DNA of 64,000 nucleotides from Monarcha castaneiventris obscurior (taxonomy: Eukaryota > Chordata > Aves > Passeriformes > Monarchidae). The stretch's first letter is position 1; each line of letters starts with the position of its first letter. Shown piece by piece: positions 1 to 12,209 of this stretch. The position numbers and the translations under genes are program-made. The notes below the pieces were generated by a model. The model saw nothing but the letters and a program-made list of their open reading frames with translations. It was not told the DNA's origin and ran no database searches. The stretch covers positions 4,401,501-4,465,500 of the forward strand of contig JAMPIT010000481.1 in assembly GCA_026261815.1 (NCBI GenBank), written 5' to 3'.

Positions 1-668
1 CCTCTGAAACAAGGAATTCCATTCAGCTTTCTTATAAACCCATTTGTCAAGAGGATCAGTGCAGAACAGGAGTCCCTTCATTGCTTTCATTTGCTTTTGG
101 GAAACGACTTGGCACCCACTGCCCTCCACATCCAACTCCATTTCTGATAAAACCCCTTAACTCTGTGCCCAAACCCTGCACAAACTCTGCAGTGATGTTC
201 ACCTCTTCTTCCCAGAGCTTTCCAGCCAAATCCCTGCCTCACTGACCACTTTGTGTGAGAATAACTCCATGCAGTGCCATAAAACACTGGCATCCCTTGG
301 GATACCTCAGCTCTCCCACACCCTTCAGGCACTCTGGCAACTGCTTCCATTCAGCTGGGATGGAGAGGGGTTTTATCTGGGTTTATATTTGTTTCAGTAT
401 TTTAACTGGAGGGGGGTTTTTTTGAGTTTATATTTCACAGTATTTTAATTGGAGGGGGTTTTTTTTGAGTTTATATTTCACTATTTTAATTGGGGTTTTT
501 TTTGCGGTTTATATTTGTTTCTACATTTTAATTGGGTTTTGTTTTTTTTGTATGAATGGGTCCAGACTGGCCTCTGGCTGAAGATCAGCTCCCTAATCCT
601 CGGAAACCCTTTGGAAATGGTCCAAGCACCCCCAGGAAGGCAAAGCCAGAGAACAAACTCCCACCTAC
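1..668 (-). other. DOK5: DOK5 intron 5, incomplete
   Basis: This is intronic DNA after exon 5; its acceptor lies beyond the left edge. It holds the minisatellite at 363-550. I see no exon or transposon in the rest. Confidence 0.85.
363..550. repeat. Diverged minisatellite, about 43 bp unit, 4 copies
   Basis: Four units of about 41-47 bp each contain a G-run, a T-run, TTTATATTT and TATTTTAATTG. They differ in T-run length and by small indels. It lies in DOK5 intron 5, 120 bp past exon 5. Confidence 0.8.
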
Positions 669-858
669 CTGCCTGCCTCGAAGGTGAACCAGGCTGGGTC
701 CCGCCCGTAGCGCCGGAGGGCACTTAATGGCCAAGAGACGAGTTTGACTCTGGGATTCTGGATGTCCCAAAGACAGATATTCTCAAATGTTATCTGCAAG
801 GTACATTCCCCATGCACATCTAAATTAGGGGATGGCATCAAATACACATTGAATCTCT
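669..858 (-). CDS. DOK5: DOK5 coding exon 5 (PTB domain, residues 138-199)
   Basis: The exon is 190 bp. It starts after a CTCCCAG acceptor (AG at 860-859) and ends with AG of a split Arg codon before a GTAGGT donor at 668. It encodes [18 protein letters not shown], then the strands around [18 protein letters not shown] and the LRRYGRD motif at about residues 184-190, ending FTFEAG. This is the IRS-type PTB domain. The arginines of LRRYGRD are in the region that contacts phosphotyrosine in the family. The usual continuation is not in positions 1-668, so the later exons lie outside the window and the gene is cut by the window edge, not broken. Confidence 0.97.
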
Positions 859-1569
859 CTGGGAGAAAAACAAAAGGTTAGTCTAAAATCCCTGCCCAGC
901 AAACGTGGAAGTCATTCAAGGAACTTCCTATTTTCCATCTCTAACACATGATCTTATTTCCACTTAGAACTGCTCATTCCCACACAAAGAATTCCTTCTA
1001 ACAGCTCGACAAACTCCACGTTTGGGGCAGTCAGATGCTGCAGCCAAAGGGCATCAAATATTTGTGTGTGCACTCAGAGCCTGAGGAGAGCTGCACCAGC
1101 ACAACCCTGATATTTGCAAACAGCTCCTAAAATTGTGTGCATGAATAAATACACTGCCTGTGCAGGTAATGAGCTCATTTGCATAGGAAAGTGGAGTAGC
1201 CACGGGCTCAGGTTTTGCATGCAATTACTGTTATTTATTATTCTCTTTACACAGCCTCAGTCACTGACATCACACAAAAAAACCCACACAACAAATAGTT
1301 CCCATCTCCGAGAGCAACTAACTCATCTGAGAAAGAGAAGTGCTACTCCAAAATCATTCCAGTTAACTTATTTTTTATCTCTGGCAGCAACTGAAACCCA
1401 AAGCCAAAAATAAACCCCCGAACAACCAAAACCAACCCCCCCAAAACAGGAAGGAGGGCTTGGAAAAAACAGTTTTGCTCCTCTTTATTTCCAATATCCC
1501 TACGTACAGTCCAAAAGGCTTGAAAATAAAGCAATCAACGATTGAAAAGGTCAATATTTCTGTACCTAC
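859..1569 (-). other. DOK5: DOK5 intron 4 (711 bp)
   Basis: The intron runs from the GTAGGT donor at 1569 to the CTCCCAG acceptor at 859. It looks like single-copy DNA. An octamer ATTTGCAT lies at about 1157-1164. There is no recognisable repeat. Confidence 0.9.
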
Positions 1570-1689
1570 CACTCTGCTCCCTCTCTACTCCAGATGCCAA
1601 CAAGTCAGGCTCTCCAAGGCTAATGTCATTAATTCGTGTTCCCAGGCACTCCATCTGCAGCACCTTGCACCACTCATCTGCCTCAAGCT
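1570..1689 (-). CDS. DOK5: DOK5 coding exon 4 (end of PH domain and linker, residues 98-136)
   Basis: The exon is 120 bp, with two bases of a split codon at the start and one at the end. The acceptor is TTTACACAG (AG at 1691-1690) and the donor is GTAGGT at 1569. It encodes [20 protein letters not shown], then [19 protein letters not shown]. The EADEW segment is the C-terminal helix of the PH domain, with its conserved tryptophan. [11 protein letters not shown] is the linker that is highly conserved in the DOK4/DOK5/DOK6 group and leads into the PTB domain. All joins are in frame with exons 3 and 5. Confidence 0.97.
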
Positions 1690-1777
1690 CTGTGTAAATG
1701 CCCAGAAAATCTCTGTGTAGGTACATCATATTTATAATTCCACAACAATGCTCTGAGCTTTTCTCTGTTTTACCCAC
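1690..1777 (-). other. DOK5: DOK5 intron 3 (88 bp)
   Basis: This very short intron has a GTGGGT donor and a TTTACACAG acceptor. It links two exons whose split codon joins correctly to GAG, so it is a real intron. Confidence 0.95.
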
Positions 1778-1892
1778 CTGACTCACAGGCAAAGGTTTTG
1801 GAGGTGTCATCACTGAAACAAATGCCCACAGCGTGTTTCTTTGTGCTTTTCGGCAGCCTCGAGATATTCTTCACATTATTGAGCTCTGTCAC
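1778..1892 (-). CDS. DOK5: DOK5 coding exon 3 (residues 59-96 plus one base)
   Basis: The exon is 115 bp. It follows a CAG acceptor (1895-1893) and runs from [19 protein letters not shown] to SKTFACES, then one base G of a split codon before a GTGGGT donor at 1777. It completes the middle of the PH domain. The split codon becomes GAG (Glu) with the first two bases of exon 4, giving CESELEADEW. As I recall the human protein, DOK5 has Asp at this site and DOK4 has Glu. The rest of the exon is clearly DOK5-like. The intron that follows is only 88 bp. Confidence 0.97.
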
Positions 1893-3432
1893 CTGGAAAA
1901 GCACAATTTGGGATTTTAATGAGGAGCTTGGGGAGAGATCTGTCCGTTCTTGACTGGGCAAGGGGAGGAGAGAAGGCAAAGGAGGGAGAAAAATTTGGGA
2001 CAGCATCAAGAGGCTCTGAACCTCTGTGATGGCTCTCAGGAATCGCAGCCTTGGCAGGAATCACCTCGGAATTTCCACGGGAAGCCCCTGGGAGATGCAG
2101 CAGCCACGTCCTCCACGCCTCTCACCTCCAGACATCACCATCCCAGCGGGGATTTTAGCTAAGAAAAAGGTGGAACCAAAGCTCCCTCCAGCCTGAGCAA
2201 CATTCACACCAAGGGCATGAAAAAGACCAACCTGGCACAGCAGAACCAGAGAGAGGAGAGGTGGAAACCTAAAGGATTCACCCAAGTGGAGTTCCAGCAC
2301 TCCCAGTTCCAGCACAGCTTTCAGCAGGGAGGAAAAAACAGTGGTGAAAAGCTGCTCTCTACTTTTTTTTTTTTTTTTTTTGATGGAAAGTTGAGGATTT
2401 GTTAGAACGGTCCACTTCAAAAAAAACCAAAAATCACAGTTTTCATCATGAGAAAGTGTTTTAGCGTTAGAGATTCAGACTTGTAAACACAGATTTCTGT
2501 TGCTTGCTTGCCAAAAAGTGATTGGAAAAATAGCTTTTATACCCAAAAAAATATAAAATTTGGTATTACCTTGTACACAGCTTTAGTAAATACAGAACAC
2601 AGTGATTGCATATTTCTAACACGCACTTTTCACCCTCAAAACATGAGTGACACTCTGAAATTTGGCTGAGATGGAATTCTTCTTTATTTAAATTAATCAC
2701 CCTTCCAAGCAAGACCCCAGAAAAGCTTTTCCAACTGTGAATGGGAGGAACAAAGGGCAACATGGACAACATCTGCCCAAAAATTATAAATAACAGAGCC
2801 AATGTCCAGCAACTCCTCCCGTGGGCAGCAGCAGAAGGATACAGTGGAAGGATCATCCCATGGGGAACACTCCAAACCTTCAGCTGAGCTGCCAGATTTG
2901 GGACTCAGCTTTTCCCAGCCTCCAGGATGAAGATTTTGAGACGTGTCAGAACTGAGACTCGATAATTTGGCTTCATCTTGCACGAGGTTTTTTTTTTTAA
3001 CCCTCTTCCAGGAAATGCTGTGATGGCAGCACATCCCCCAGCTCTCCATACCCCATAAATACAGATCTGCCATGACCCATTCCCTGGGACACGGCAGGCC
3101 AAGCACGAGCTCCAGCTGCCAAGTTCCACTCTGAGATATTCTCCTCAGATGCCAAGAGAGGATTTGAATACAAAGGGGAAATAAAACCACATTTTTCCCC
3201 ATCCAGGACAGCAAGCACCTTGACATTTTGGCCGAGGACATTTGCATTTCCTGCAAGGGAATGTGCTAATGAATTCCAGCCCTGGGACTAGCAGAGTCAG
3301 CAGAACTTAACATTTTGGAAACGAGTGATTTAGGCTAACTTGGAATTTTGCTAATGGGGAGCTGCTGTCTGAGTGTCCCTGCTGGATATCCCAGAGGCTG
3401 CCTGTGGCCAGAGGGGTGCTGAGGGTGCTGTG

Positions 3433-4170
3433 AGGGGGCTCAGGGTGCTCAGGCACACACACAGGGACAGTGGGGCAGCTCAGGGTGCTCAGCACACACA
3501 CACAGGGACAGTGGGGCAGCTCAGGGTGCTCAGGACACACACACAGGGACAGTGGGGCAGCTCAGGGTGCTCAGCACACACACACAGGGACAGTGGGGCA
3601 GCTCAGGGTGCTCAGCACACACACACAGGGACAGTGGGGCAGCTCAGGGTGCTCAGCACACACACCAGGGACAGTGGGGCAGCTCAGGGTGCTCAGCACA
3701 CACACAGAGACAGTGGGGCAGCTCAGGGTGCTCAGCACACACACACACAGATGGACAGTGGGGCAGCTCAGGGTGCTCAGCACACACACACAGGGACAGT
3801 GGGGCAGCTCAGGGTGCTCAGCACACACACACAGGGACAGTGGGGAAGCTCAGGGTGCTCAGCACACACACACAGAGGGACAGTGGGGCAGCTCAGGGTG
3901 CTCAGGAGCACACACAGAGGGACAGTGGGGCAGCTCAGGGTGCTCAGGACACACACACAGGGACAGTGGGGCAGCTCAGGGTGCTCAGCACACACAGGGA
4001 CAGTGGGGCAGCTCAGGGTGCTCAGCACACACACACACACAGGGACAGTGGGGCAGCTCAGGGTGCTCAGCACACACACACAGGGACAGTGGGGCAGCTC
4101 AGGGTGCTCAGCACACACAGAGGGACAGTGGGGCAGCTCAGGGTGCTCAGCACACACACAGGGACAGTCT
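3433..4170. repeat. Minisatellite, 41-45 bp unit, about 17 copies
   Basis: Each unit is a conserved GGGACAGTGGGGCAGCTC block, then AGGGTGCTCAG and a variable CA dinucleotide run. Length changes are mostly in the CA run, so each unit contains its own small microsatellite. Long open frames on both strands come from the repeat and are not genes. It lies in DOK5 intron 2. Confidence 0.95.
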
Positions 4171-5615
4171 GGCACTCTGGGACTCTCTGAACTCAGGGGC
4201 ACCAGCAAATCCATGCACAGGAGTGGATGGAATCCAACTTTTCAGCTTCCACTCCTCCCATCCTGGGCACAGCCTGGTGGCACCCAATTTCCATGTCTGG
4301 AGAACAGCACCCGGTGGCATTTCACAGAGCAGGACCTCAAAGCCTTCACCTGAGGGCATCTGAGCTGCCATGGAGGCAGAGGCCACCTTCACCTCTCCCA
4401 GCTCCAGGGGCATTCCCCACTCAGGCCCCTCCTGGCACCTCCTGCCCCTCCTGGCACCATCCAGAGCCTCCTCCAAGGACAATTCCTGCTGCCAGCCTCC
4501 ACCTCGCCCCTGCCCTCTGGAAAAGTCAGGATCCCTGGCCTGTGCCAGGCAGCGAGTGCCCTCCCCAGCCCTGCTGGGTGAGCGGCCTCCCTGCTGCTCC
4601 CCTGGCACAGCAGATGGTGCCAATTGTCTGGCACATCCTGCTGGAATTCACACTGCCAGGGCGGCAGCCTGCAAACACCCCCACACTCCTGGAGCCCAGC
4701 CAGGAGCAGGCACCAAGCACCTGCAAATATTGAGGCTGAAGTTTGCTTTTTTATTCTCTTTTTTTAAAAATTTTTTTAAAATTTTTTTTTCGTTTTAAAA
4801 TAGCTCTCCTCCTGCCAGGCTCCTGCAAAACAAGTGTTTTCATGGGTGGTTTAATCCGTGTATGTTTTATTTAATTGAAATCAGGAACTAATGCACAGTT
4901 AGTAAATTAATTCTAAATTGGGGGGTAAACCACAAATATCAGACTTAAGACAGTATTAACAGAGAAATCACAAGAAGAATGATATTTTTTTAAGGTTTAA
5001 AGACCTCTTTTTGCATATTTTCCTCCCTCCTTTTCCCTTTCAAGCCTCCTTTGGATTAAGGTGACAATCCATGTAACTGAAATGCATTTGATTCAATTAA
5101 AAACTCAAATACTTGCAGAGCTGTGTGGTGAGAGAGTTCTGAACCAGGAGCAGGGATTAATCAATCAGTCATTTCCCAGCTGACAGAACGAGCAGAGCTT
5201 CAGCCTGACAGATCCACTCAGCCAAAATTCTTCCACCTCTCCCATTCCCATCAAAAACATGCCCAAAAAGCCGTTTCCTAAAAAATGGTCTTCAGCATTC
5301 CAACTATTGTTTGAATTAGTACAGCATTCTCAAATATGAGGAGCATTTCAGAGCGTAGAACCAGGGATTATATTTATTGCCTCCACAACTGCCACACTCA
5401 ATGGTCCCCAAGCACTTTGAGTTTTAATCTTAATTAAGGATTCACGGCTCTGTCTTAGCTCATTGAAAATTGCCCCATGATGAGAACAAATAAAACATTT
5501 CCCAGGAAACCCCAGGGGAGCATTTAATGGAAAATGTTATTGCTCACTCCTGCTTGTAAGATCTGCCTGCACATCTCTATCCTGCTAAGTATAAATAAAA
5601 GATTAAATTTTATAT

Positions 5616-5664
5616 AGAATCATGGAAGGGTTTGGGTTGGAAGGGACCTTAAAGCCCATTCAGT
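5616..5664 (-). mobile_element. CR1 LINE 3' end fragment
   Basis: The plus strand reads AGAATCATGGAAGGGTTTGG, then TTGGAAGGGACCTTAAAG. This is the reverse complement of the typical avian CR1 3' terminus. It is only about 50 bp and is cut off by the adjoining pentanucleotide microsatellite. Confidence 0.8.
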
Positions 5665-5855
5665 TCTTCTCTTCTCTTCTCTTCTCTTCTCTTCTCTTCT
5701 CTTCTCTTCTCTTCTCTTCTCTTCTCTTCTCTTCTCTTCTCTTCTCTTCTCTTCTCTTCTCTTCTCTTCTCTTCTCTTCTCTTCTCTTCTCTTCTCTTCT
5801 CTTCTCTCCTCTCCTCTCCTCTCCTCTCCTCTTTTCTCTCCTCTTTTCTCTTCCC
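5665..5855. repeat. Pentanucleotide microsatellite (TTCTC)n with a (TCTCC)n end
   Basis: About 28 nearly perfect TTCTC units (5665-5805) pass into about five TCTCC units and an irregular pyrimidine tail to about 5855. One strand is pure pyrimidine for about 190 bp, so triplex (H-DNA) formation is possible. It starts exactly inside a CR1 tail. Confidence 0.97.
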
Positions 5856-6208
5856 TTCTCTCCCTCACAAACATCCCCCAAGCCCCACTGGGTGGAATTT
5901 AAGTGGAAACACCAAAACACCCTGAGAAGTTCCTTTAATTCTCTGAAAGCCTCGAACCTGATGTCTCACTCACAGCTAAGTGATGGCATTCATTAAAATA
6001 AATGTTTAACAGCTCGTTATTAGCAGAGTGGTCAGACTTGAAACATTTCATTTGCTATGATACAGGTTTTGCCTGGAAAACAATTACAAGTTCCACAATC
6101 CAATTTTCCAAATGGATTATTCCATAACCAGACAGAAAGACTGTTTAAATTACTTCTGCTGTTTCAAGGCAAGATTAACACAATGGGATTAGAATTTAGA
6201 ACCCCTCG

Positions 6209-6318
6209 AGGACTCGGTGCATTCCTGTCAGCAGGGTGCAATTAGCTGGGTTTTTATTAAAATATTAAGGATTCTTCTGGCACGTTGCAAAGTCAAAAGA
6301 AATAAGAATTTCTTCCTT
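6209..6318 (+). repeat. Inverted repeat arm A
   Basis: This arm matches the reverse complement of 7119-7221. Shared blocks include ATATTAAGGATTCT and AAAGTCAAAAGAAATAAGAA, joined by diverged stretches. The family is not recognised. Confidence 0.75.
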
Positions 6319-7118
6319 CCTCCAGTAGTAGTATTTTGTTCAAGCATGTGGCAATTTGTGGCTGCTTGTTTATGTTTAACAAGTGAAAATCAGTCACCTG
6401 AAAAGCAACTCTCAGTGTAGATCCTGTAGCCTGGATCCTGATTATTCTCCCTCCCTTGTGGGACCAAAGGAATTAAGTGGGCAATTGGCTTTGTGTGTGC
6501 AGATTCCCAGCTCATCCGTCAGCTAAGATGACTCTTCTCACATGACCTGTCATTTAGAACACTGGGATCTTTCCACTTTTAAAACAGAGCAGGACTAGTA
6601 AGGATTTAAAGGTTAATATTAGACCAAAAAAATGTATTTATTTCTGTTTTGCTCTTCCAGTGGCGAGGATGTCCAAGCTCAGGTTTTGCAGACAAGGACA
6701 CATTGAAATGCCAACAAATGGGACTCTCCAAAATACCAGAACCACCACCAAGGAGCCGAAATTCAGATGGAGAAAGAAAGGAGCTGGTGCCCAGCCTGAG
6801 CCCCAGGGGCTGGTGCCACCACGGTGCCACCACAGCCAGGGCCCTGTCAGCCCCTTTGTACCAACAGAGCAAAGGAACTCAGCAGCTTAATCCAGCCCAG
6901 GGAAAAAGAAAGCCTCAGAAGGAAACACTTGAGTGAAGCAGGCAGGTGCTGCTGAGAAATTAGCTCCATTCATCATTTTCCTTTCCTACCCTTCACAGCT
7001 TTATGATGGATTAAACCTCTCCCGAGACTGATGGGCTGAGTGAGGGCTCCTCAGATTTTTTTAGCTGCTTTCAGCAGCATTTGAGAATCACTCCAGAGCC
7101 CAGGTAGAAGTTAACTTT

Positions 7119-7221
7119 AAGGAAAAAATTCTTATTTCTTTTGACTTTGTGATGTTCCAGGAGAATCCTTAATATTCCAATGAAAACCCAATGAACTGCA
7201 TCCTGCTGGCACCGAGTTCCT
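7119..7221 (-). repeat. Inverted repeat arm B
   Basis: This is the partner of 6209-6318 in opposite orientation, about 800 bp away. The match stops abruptly at both ends, as expected for two copies of an old interspersed repeat. Confidence 0.75.
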
Positions 7222-7987
7222 GAGAGCCTGGGGATGTGCAGGTGAGGTTTTGCTCTCATCTGCCACCCTGAACCTGGGATTCATTAGCACAGGCTCGTGG
7301 CACACTTGACACCTTCCCAGCTCTGCCTGGGTTTTGTTTTTTGGGGTTTTTTTTGCAGGATTAACTTCTCCTGTCCCTGAGTGACAGCACAGAATTGTCA
7401 CAGCAGAGCCTCTGCACACCAGCAGCCCCCTGCAGGGCAGCAGTGACCACCCCAGACCTCTGCACAACGGCTTCAGCACCAAAATCCCACCAATATTATG
7501 AATAAAAAGCAGGTGACACGCAGTGAGTGTTGAAGTCTCTGCCATATTCTTTGTTGGGTGTTTATATCAATAATTAACTCTGGTTTTCCTAAGAATCATT
7601 CAACTCCAGCCTAACCCAGGGCAGCAGGGACATGCTCTTTTTTCACTTCTTCCAGCAGCTCATATTTAATACTTTAGAATCTCCATCATTCACCACGTTT
7701 GAATTTCACACATTTACAAGGCTCATTTAAAAAAAAAAAAACTCCTCATTTTTATCCACCTGTGCTTTTTGTAAATGAGCACATTTTGCCCAGAAATGCC
7801 ATTTAATATTCATTAGCTCCCTCTCAGTGAGGTTTGTTAAAAATAAATGGGACCTGTCAGCTTGGAGAGCTGATGACTCTAAACCAGAGAACAGCCTCAC
7901 TCAACATCCCTGGCTTCAGTTCCCTCTCTGCCTGAGAATATTCTCAAAATCCAAATGAACCTCAGAAAGTCAGCATTTTTTCCACTT

Positions 7988-8103
7988 TCCATCCCTGGAA
8001 TTGCCCAAGGCCAGGCTGGACAGGGCTTGGAGCAACCTGGGATAGGGGAAGGTGTCCCTGAGGTAGAACTGGATCATCTTTGAGGTCCTTTCCACATGAT
8101 TGG
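7988..8103 (+). mobile_element. CR1 LINE 3' fragment
   Basis: CATCCCTGGAATTGCCCAAG, then GCCAGGCTGGACAGGGCTTG, GAGCAACCTGGGATAG and GGTGTCCCTG follow the order of the CR1 3' end. The copy is diverged and lacks the terminal repeat. Confidence 0.85.
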
Positions 8104-9399
8104 CAAAGTTCTTATAAAATCCACACAGAATTTGTGTGTAAGTCCCCAGTGACTGATTTTGGAGTTTGATCATCACTGATTCCTGTCAAATCAGCTACTA
8201 GAGATATCCAGAAATTAAATTTGTAGGAGGAGAAATAGCTTGAAATGAAGTAAGTGTTAAGTAGAGACTAAGCTTGGCCTACAGATGAAAGCTAGGGAGG
8301 CTTTCCATGGTGCTTGGGTCTGCAGATCCAGGCTGCTGCTGGGTTAAACACCTGAAAATAGGTGCTGACCTATGGAATTTCATGAAAGAAGACGAGAAAT
8401 TCCAGCCTCATTTAGGTTCCTCTTGGATTTCATATCCATTACCCAAGGTGCTGCTCATATATTGCATTAATAGAGTGGAAAAAACCCACAAATTATTGAT
8501 TATTGCATCAATAATGGACAGAGATATGATAATAAAAATGCAGTGTTTCACACAGAGCTGGAAGTTCTCACCCATTTCTTACACAGAGGGCTCTGTGCAG
8601 CCCTCACCCAAAAAAGGGGAAAAAAACCTCATTACTTCTGAAAATTGCTTAATATAAATGTGAATGAATTACTTCTGGGCCTGACTTATTAGAAACAGCC
8701 ACGGGTTCCATGACCAATCAATTACAGGTTCTGTGGCAGGTAGACAGCCAAGGCAGGATTCCCTCAGGATTTCCTCCTCAAAGTCTGCCCAAGTGAGCAC
8801 AGAGCAGCCTCAGGCTCCTGGGAATTTCCTCCCACCATTCCTAATCTGCAGCTTTTGCTGACAATAATTATGAATTAAAAGGTTTCTCATTTCCACCTCC
8901 ATGCCCAGGAGAATGGCACACGGAAATTCTCAGGGGAATATGAAACGTGCCCATCATTCCAGAGCAGTGGCTGGAGGGAAAAATCTTCATTCTTTTTACA
9001 CCAGTGAATGCAGCAGAGGTTTTCACACCGTGTCCATGGTGTCCTTTGTGTCTGCAGCTGGCTCCTGGCTTCCCACAGAGGCAAAATCCCAGTAAAATGG
9101 GAACCTCCAAGTGATTCTTGAATTCCCTTGTTCCCTGGGATGGTGGTTACTGCAAACACGAAGAGCAGGAGCCACTGGGAAATATTTCAGATGTGATTGT
9201 AAAGGGCTGAGGAAAGGCCAAATGCTTTGAAAATGAAGTCATTTTCCACTCACTTAGCAAGATGTTTGCTGCAAGGAACATTTACTCTGCCTCCACTCAA
9301 TGAAAGCACACACAAATGGGTTTAGGACCCTAAGAGTTAAAAAGTTTCAATTTTCAGGCCAACTAATACACAAAACTTTGGATTTTATTCTTGCTATTA

Positions 9400-9546
<147 letters not shown>

Positions 9547-12050
9547 CTAGAGACACAGAAGAGAAAACTTGGCACCTTCAATGGCCTGAACATCACCAGT
9601 ACAAAGGCACAGAATTGATTTTTTGGCACAGAGCCGTGATAGGGGATACACATCATAGAGTGACCCCAAAACACTCACAGAGAAATTAAACCCCAAATAA
9701 GCTGTGGACTCTCAGGATTTTGGAGAGAGCACAAACCCAAGCTGTTGGGGAGCTGTGCTCTGTTTCTTTGGATCCAGCCAGCAATTCCTGAGTGAGAGGT
9801 GACGCTCTGTGTAAGTTGTGAGTAAGGGCAACACAAGGGAGCAGGAACTGAATTACTGACAAGGAAAAAAAGCAGATTATTTAACTGCAGAACCCAGGAC
9901 CATTCTGTCATTTTGCTCTCAGGGTCTAATTGAATTCAAATTCAAGTCATTTGGGGCAGACTCTGTGCAGAGCAGTTTCTAAAACACCTTTCCAACCCCA
10001 GCACGGAGCCACTTCATCTCTCCAGCTCCTGCCACAATTCCCTGCAATCTTCCCAGCCATCCCCTAATTCTGGTGCACTCTGTGCCGTGCTCCTGCATTC
10101 AGAGCCACAGCTCTCAGCTCAGCTCAGGCTGCCTGCAGAGAAGGCAGGAATTACAAGCCCTGCCAACTGTTCACAGCCCACACTCCATCAGTAATTCCAA
10201 AGTAACACCTGGTAGCTTCGAAATAAATCAAAACTGCCACCGAAATTAGTGTGATTTCAAAAGCAAAGAAAAAAAAAATAATCAGGCCAGCCATCAGCAA
10301 GGCATCCACAGCACAAATTCAGTGGGGTGAGCAGTGATGGGACCCATCACAACATCTCACTGCCCCACTGCCAACAGGAAAACAACTCCATCCTCTGACC
10401 CCTGCTGGGTCAAAGACTCTAATGTCCAAGAAAAGCAGCTATAACTCCCTTGCTGAACCCAAAAAGGGTTGTTAATTGACTGGCTGGGCTTCTTTCACCA
10501 GTTTTTAGCTGTTTCTCCCAGCTGTAGTGATTTTCCCAGCCCATCTCACACACAGACTCTCTCACTCCTGGCCACTGTGGCTGCAGGAGCATTTAGCTCA
10601 AAGCCAGGCTGCTCCCATGCCAGGCACCAGCTGAACTGATCAGGATTTTCTTCCCATTTTCCAGCTTCTTGGGCACTCAGCCTGTTCTGTTTGATGAAAG
10701 GGTTTGAATTGGATTGTTCAGAAATCACTGACCACGGTGACAGCTCCCACCAAAGCCACAACTTAAACATGCACCTACTTCTGCTGGGAGAGATTTTGTA
10801 CATTTGCCTTCTGACAATTTGCCTTGTTGGGCCAACATCCTCTCCTCACACCTGACAAGAAAAAATCTCCTAAACCCCACCCAAAAGAGACTGTCCAAAG
10901 TTTGAGTGTTCAGCCCTTCTGCTTTTCAAAACCCTGTAGTTCTAACTTTGGCCATTAGAAACCCAAAGAAGAGAAGAATCCTTCAGTAATTATTTGCTGT
11001 TGTACTTATAAACAGACTCAGAAGAACAGACACACCCTCACTTGAAACCTGCTTAAAACCTTCCAAAACGGGATGGTGGAGCCCTCAGGAGTGGGGCTGT
11101 CAGCACTGTCCCACCTCTGCACTCTCCAAGTGCATAAAACTCACTCAGCATCACCTTTAGGGAGCATAAACTACAGGAAACCCTAAACCTCCAGCAATAA
11201 AGCAATAAAAACAGTGAGTTTTAGCGCTCCCTTCCCATCAAACCATTCCATCATTCCATCAGTAATTTGGCAGCACCCTCCTGGGAGCACTGAGAAGTTT
11301 TCAGTGCCATGCCCAGGACAGGGAGTTAATCCCAGACCCTGTTTTGAGCTCCACCACAGAGTGAGGAACGAGGTTTTGGGTGGCAGCACGGTCAGGGCTG
11401 TGCTGTGTGAGCATTTGGGGCTGCAGGCTCTGATGGCAGAGTGGTTTGTGCTGCCACAGCTTTTTGAGCTGTTTGCCAGCAGCACGAAGCACCAGCCCCA
11501 AATGCCCCCAGGTGCTGATTCCATCGGGAGCACTGAGCTCACCCATCCCCCAAATCGACACTTTCCCTGCTGCCCCCTGAACAGGGATTAGCTGGAAGTG
11601 GTGCTGTAACCCTGGGCTGACAGTGATTAGGGAATCCAAGCAGCAAATCGAGTTCTGGATGTGCTGGGAGAGCAGGAATTGCTGGCACTTGCACAACACC
11701 TGAAACCCACCAAGTTCTCCCTCTGAGATCTTCTGAGAAAGTCCCACTTGGGATTTAACTCAAGGATCAAAAATTAGCATCTATTCCCTAGGGCCTCTCC
11801 CAAAAATTTCAGCTTGAAGGAGCCCATGGAGCAGGTAAGAACATGAAATTCCAGGGAAATATCACAGCTGGGTGTGAAGGGGATCACCCAGCTCCCAGAG
11901 GGGCCTTGCACGGCCAAGGTCACGTCAAGTCAAGTCTATTTTTGTCTCCAGAGAGCCCCTGATAGAAATCATTGCCACAACTGAAGTGGCTTCAAAGGAA
12001 TGATGCAATGTGAGCATCGGGATTCCTGCCCCTCGGAGCTTCCCAAGCAG

Positions 12051-12160
12051 GCAGGAATGCCCAGGAATGCCCAGGAATGCCCAGGAGTGCCCAGGAATGC
12101 CCAGGAATGCCCAGGAATGTCCAGGAATGCCCAGGAGTGCCCAGGAATGCCCAGGAATGC
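12051..12160. repeat. 10-bp tandem array, 11 copies
   Basis: The unit is CCAGGAATGC, with occasional GAGTGC or ending in T. It is nearly perfect, so probably young. It ends about 50 bp before a CR1 fragment and lies in DOK5 intron 1. Confidence 0.97.
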
Positions 12161-12209
12161 CCAGCCCTCCTTGGGGCTAGAGAGAGACTGCAGCAAATCC
12201 CAGCTCAGC

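Noticed and set aside
1..668. DOK5 exon 6
   Set aside because: The expected continuation of the PTB domain is not found in any frame of this stretch.
3373..4363. Open frames of up to 326 codons on both strands
   Set aside because: They are produced by a 41-45 bp minisatellite and are open in several frames at once. They sit inside a DOK5 intron.
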